From: Candidatus Cloacimonas sp. 4484_140
Lineage (GTDB): Bacteria > Cloacimonadota > Cloacimonadia > JGIOTU-2
Assembly: GCA_002049945.1 (NCBI GenBank)
Contig: MVCT01000111.1
Coordinates: 1 to 5,746 of the forward strand
Reading direction: 5' to 3'
DNA: 5,746 nt
Part shown: positions 5,058 to 5,746 of the stretch, in pieces
How positions within the stretch are numbered: position 1 is the first letter of the stretch
How the letters are laid out: each line of letters opens with the position of its first letter
Program-made: the position numbers and the translations under genes
The notes under the pieces: generated by a model
The model's database searches: none
Seen by the model: only the letters and a program-made list of their open reading frames with translations
Told to the model about the DNA's origin: nothing

Positions 5058-5103
5058 TTGACACCATAACGAGTAAAAAATTAGAATCCGATTCGAAAGA
5101 AGG
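5058..5103 (+). promoter_or_regulatory. Candidate promoter and ribosome binding site of the DUF998 gene
   Basis: TTGACA at 5058-5063 is followed after 17 nt by TTAGAA (5081-5086), which has a perfect -35 and a passable -10 at ideal spacing. AGAAGG at 5098-5103 is a Shine-Dalgarno sequence 5 nt before the ATG at 5109. An earlier ATG at 5104 is closed after two codons (ATG AAA TGA), so 5109 is the start. Confidence 0.45.
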
Positions 5104-5108
5104 ATGAA

Positions 5109-5746
5109 ATGAAAATTGATATTAAGAAATTTACTTATGTTACCGGTTTAGTCGGCGGTTGCTTAATAATTCTGGGTTCAGTAATTACTGCACTTTTATA
5201 TCACGGCACCCAGGAGGAGGGTTATTCACCGTTCAACCATTTCATTTCAGAGCTCGGGCAAAGAGGAGTTTCTGAATATGCCGGAGTTTTTAACATCGGG
5301 CTCATTATTGGCGGTCTGCTTTGTGCATTATTCATGATTGGACTGGGCTTATACATCAAGAAATTCTATTCTTATATTGCTTCTGCGGTTGGAGTTGTTT
5401 CCTGCATCTTTTGCGGTTTGGTGGGTGTTTTCCCGATGAACAACATGAGCATCCATGTTCCTGTAGCCCTGACTTTTTTCCGCAGTGGATTGCTTGTTGT
5501 TTTGTTGTTTACCCTAATATTCATATTTGATAAACAGAGAAAAATATCAAAATGGATGATCATTCCCGGCGGAATTACCGTGCTGGCTTTTGCAGCGTTC
5601 CTTTTTATTCCCAAGATGCTGGGATATGCAACAGGCACTTCTCTTTCTGTGCCCGAGGTCCGACCTGCATTCTGGCTGAATCAGTTCCTGGAATGGCTGG
5701 TTTTCCTGACGGTTATCTGCTGGGTGCTTTCGCTGTCTGTGTATTT
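5109..5746 (+). CDS. DUF998 family multi-pass membrane protein, 3' end beyond the window
   Basis: Translation from the ATG at 5109 is open for 212 codons to the right edge. The protein is very hydrophobic, with about six membrane segments near residues 11-31, 58-83, 89-108, 116-140, 149-168 and 193-212. DUF998-type signatures are present: FNHFISELG (42-50) after the first helix, AGVFNIGLIIGGLL (58-71) opening the second, and GVFPMNNMSIHVPVALTFF (106-124) around the third loop. The acidic ISELG and the conserved H116 in the loop are family features. Members are usually about 200-220 residues, so only a short tail is probably missing. The molecular function of DUF998 is not established, and I assign none beyond an integral membrane location. 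It is divergent from the 83-residue membrane protein gene across a 369-nt repeat-rich spacer and has its own promoter candidate and ribosome binding site. Confidence 0.85.
   Translation, partial: MKIDIKKFTYVTGLVGGCLIILGSVITALLYHGTQEEGYSPFNHFISELGQRGVSEYAGVFNIGLIIGGLLCALFMIGLGLYIKKFYSYIASAVGVVSCIFCGLVGVFPMNNMSIHVPVALTFFRSGLLVVLLFTLIFIFDKQRKISKWMIIPGGITVLAFAAFLFIPKMLGYATGTSLSVPEVRPAFWLNQFLEWLVFLTVICWVLSLSVY

Larger units (their letters stand above)
4740..5108. other. Repeat-rich divergent spacer between two membrane protein genes
   Basis: This gene-free stretch of 369 nt lies between divergently read genes. From left to right it holds the leader and promoter candidate of the small gene, the GCCACAAAG inverted repeat, a possible repeat relic, the overlapping inverted repeats and the promoter of the DUF998 gene. 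No open frame with a start and ribosome binding site was found in it. Confidence 0.7.

Noticed and set aside
5372..5638. Minus-strand frame of 88 codons opposite the DUF998 gene
   Set aside because: It lies antisense to a continuous membrane protein frame with DUF998 signatures and has no convincing ribosome binding site.

Overview
The window is a moderately AT-rich stretch of a bacterial chromosome with AT-rich intergenic DNA. It probably comes from an anaerobic Gram-negative bacterium. The clues are an oxygen-sensitive type of indolepyruvate:ferredoxin oxidoreductase (IorAB) and intergenic palindromes of the 'TGTCATTCTTGAGCG...GATGACA' and 'GCCACAAAG...CTTTGTGGC' kinds. I associate these palindromes with Bacteroidota/Chlorobiota/Cloacimonadota-like and other environmental genomes. 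The phylum is an inference and was not tested by comparison.

Layout. Positions 1-3017 on the minus strand hold a compact three-gene operon read iorA -> iorB -> tilS. The gaps are 12 and 3 nt, and tilS runs off the left edge. iorA/iorB encode the two subunits of an enzyme that oxidises aryl-2-oxoacids from aromatic amino acids to aryl-acetyl-CoA with reduction of ferredoxin. tilS encodes tRNA(Ile)-lysidine synthetase. A 147-nt divergent spacer (3018-3164) separates this operon from two plus-strand genes: a GNAT acetyltransferase (3165-3584) and an NTF2/SnoaL-like protein (3716-4183). Next come a palindromic repeat, a minus-strand gene for an 83-residue two-helix membrane protein (4488-4739), and a 369-nt spacer of repeat relics, inverted repeats and a promoter candidate. 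Last is a plus-strand DUF998-type multi-pass membrane protein (5109 to the right edge).

The two most notable observations are in-frame changes inside otherwise recognisable genes. The NTF2-like gene carries a perfect 33-bp tandem duplication that repeats an 11-residue beta strand. TilS appears to lack a block of about 20 residues containing the family's RNxIR motif; the flanking segments are joined directly and in frame. Both could be real recent mutations or sequence/assembly artefacts, so they are the first things to check. IorA also lacks the C-terminal ferredoxin-like domain found in many homologues.

No mobile-element gene, CRISPR array, rRNA or tRNA was seen. I found no convincing evidence of a wholly new multi-gene system. 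The right half looks like ordinary accessory or housekeeping genes separated by dispersed repeats.
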